Shown: positions 63,093 to 64,000 of the stretch, piece by piece
How positions within the stretch are numbered: position 1 is the stretch's first letter
Layout: each line of letters begins with the position of its first letter
Assembly: GCF_028476545.1 (NCBI RefSeq)
Contig: NW_026731652.1
Span: 310,001-374,000, forward strand
Length of the DNA stretch: 64,000 nucleotides
DNA from: Physella acuta
Lineage: Eukaryota > Mollusca > Gastropoda > Physidae
Direction of reading: 5' to 3'
The notes under the pieces: model-generated
What the model saw: only the letters and a program-made list of their open reading frames with translations
What the model was told of the DNA's origin: nothing
Databases searched by the model: none
Made by a program: the position numbers and the translations under genes

Positions 63093-64000
63093 AACCAAAC
63101 AATTATCAAAGAGGCGCCAGTACAAACTGAAGTAAAACAAGTGAATGATGTTGCCGAGGTTATTCAACTTGGCAGCTAAAACAGCAAATCAGTAGACAGA
63201 GATGAAATCATTTCTACTTCCCTCCAGTCATCTCTGCTAACCCAAAACCAACCTTGCTAGACGGCAGTAAACTCTACTACCCTGCTGTCTGCTAACCGGC
63301 GGTAAACTCTACTACCCTTCACTCAGTTAGCTTGCTCTGTATAACTCTACTGTCCCTACACTTAGTTGTGATTTCTTATTGATGCCCCATCAAAAGCCCC
63401 CATCAATAATAAATGCCCCTCCCTCCCCCCAGTGTATACCACAGAGAGGCTCTCAGCTTCCGGTGTATTCCCACTTCGTAGGAAATAGATTCGTTTCATT
63501 GTTCCTACTTTTTAAAACGGCGTGAAGGGGAGGAGGGGTGTGTTTTAAAAACTGTCATTGACGGATTGTATGCCCAAATGTGAGATACATCTTCACGAGA
63601 GAGCTGTGGGGGTGGGGGGTGGCAGATGAAGGTTGGGGGGTGGGGGCAAGTCTGGGTGTGACTTGTTCTCCACGGGGCTAACAAGCAATTTACGATCGCC
63701 AACCAAAAAAAAAATTGGGATAACTCTACTGAAACTAACGGCAGTTTTTTCCCTTTAACTTACGGTACAAGCGGCGACGACTAGTGAAATATTTTTCTCG
63801 CGTGGACATTAAGAACGAGTTATCTACCTTATTTCTTCCCAGCGGTAAGAAAGCGGGGAGAATCTGTATGCTTCATATCGCCAAGAGATTAGTCCAATTT
63901 TTATTCTCATAGGGACCAATTTTTCAGCCTGACTAAACTATCCCCAGTAATTCGCGAGAGATGGGTGGGGGTGGGGGGTGGAAGCACAATCGTCTGGGAA

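Overview
The window is A+T-rich animal nuclear DNA with very low coding density. It contains spliced exons, tRNA-derived SINEs, hAT transposons, Helentron-type elements and an extreme load of minisatellites. The style and the one recognisable gene suggest a mollusc, probably a gastropod. That assignment is inference, because there is no species marker in the sequence.

The only host gene I can support lies on the minus strand. It is the 5' part of a nicotinic acetylcholine receptor (Cys-loop ligand-gated channel) subunit. Exon 1 (40610-40469) carries the start and signal peptide. Exon 2 (19123-18918) and exon 3 (14608-14499) encode the start of the extracellular ligand-binding domain through loop A. 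The three exons join in matching phase (1, 0, 2) with consensus GT/AG borders. Intron 1 is about 21 kb and intron 2 about 4.3 kb. Intron 3 is open-ended: I see no Cys-loop or transmembrane exon below 14499, so the rest of the gene should lie off the left edge of the window.

Layout: 1-14498 is intron 3 or flank, with a 49-bp array, two MITEs, SINE pieces and 11-bp and 52-bp arrays. 14609-18917 is intron 2, with a triple CRE palindrome and a 33-bp minisatellite that runs right up to the exon 2 donor. 19124-40468 is intron 1, packed with arrays that include a 1.6-kb 20-bp satellite. 40611-64000 is upstream flank, with ACGTCA-rich arrays, a 22-bp array, MITEs, a complete-ended but decayed hAT transposon (53013-55567), two head-to-tail Helentron-like elements, and more arrays and SINE-like repeats.

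The most unusual feature is around exon 2. Both sides are flanked by minisatellites whose units repeat the exon's own splice signals. About 13 exact extra copies of the donor sequence TATGTAAGT lie downstream in the sense strand. About 12 copies of the branch-point-like CTGAC lie upstream of the acceptor, the nearest being 27 nt from the exon. Other intron 1 arrays also repeat donor-like (GTGAGT) motifs in the sense direction.
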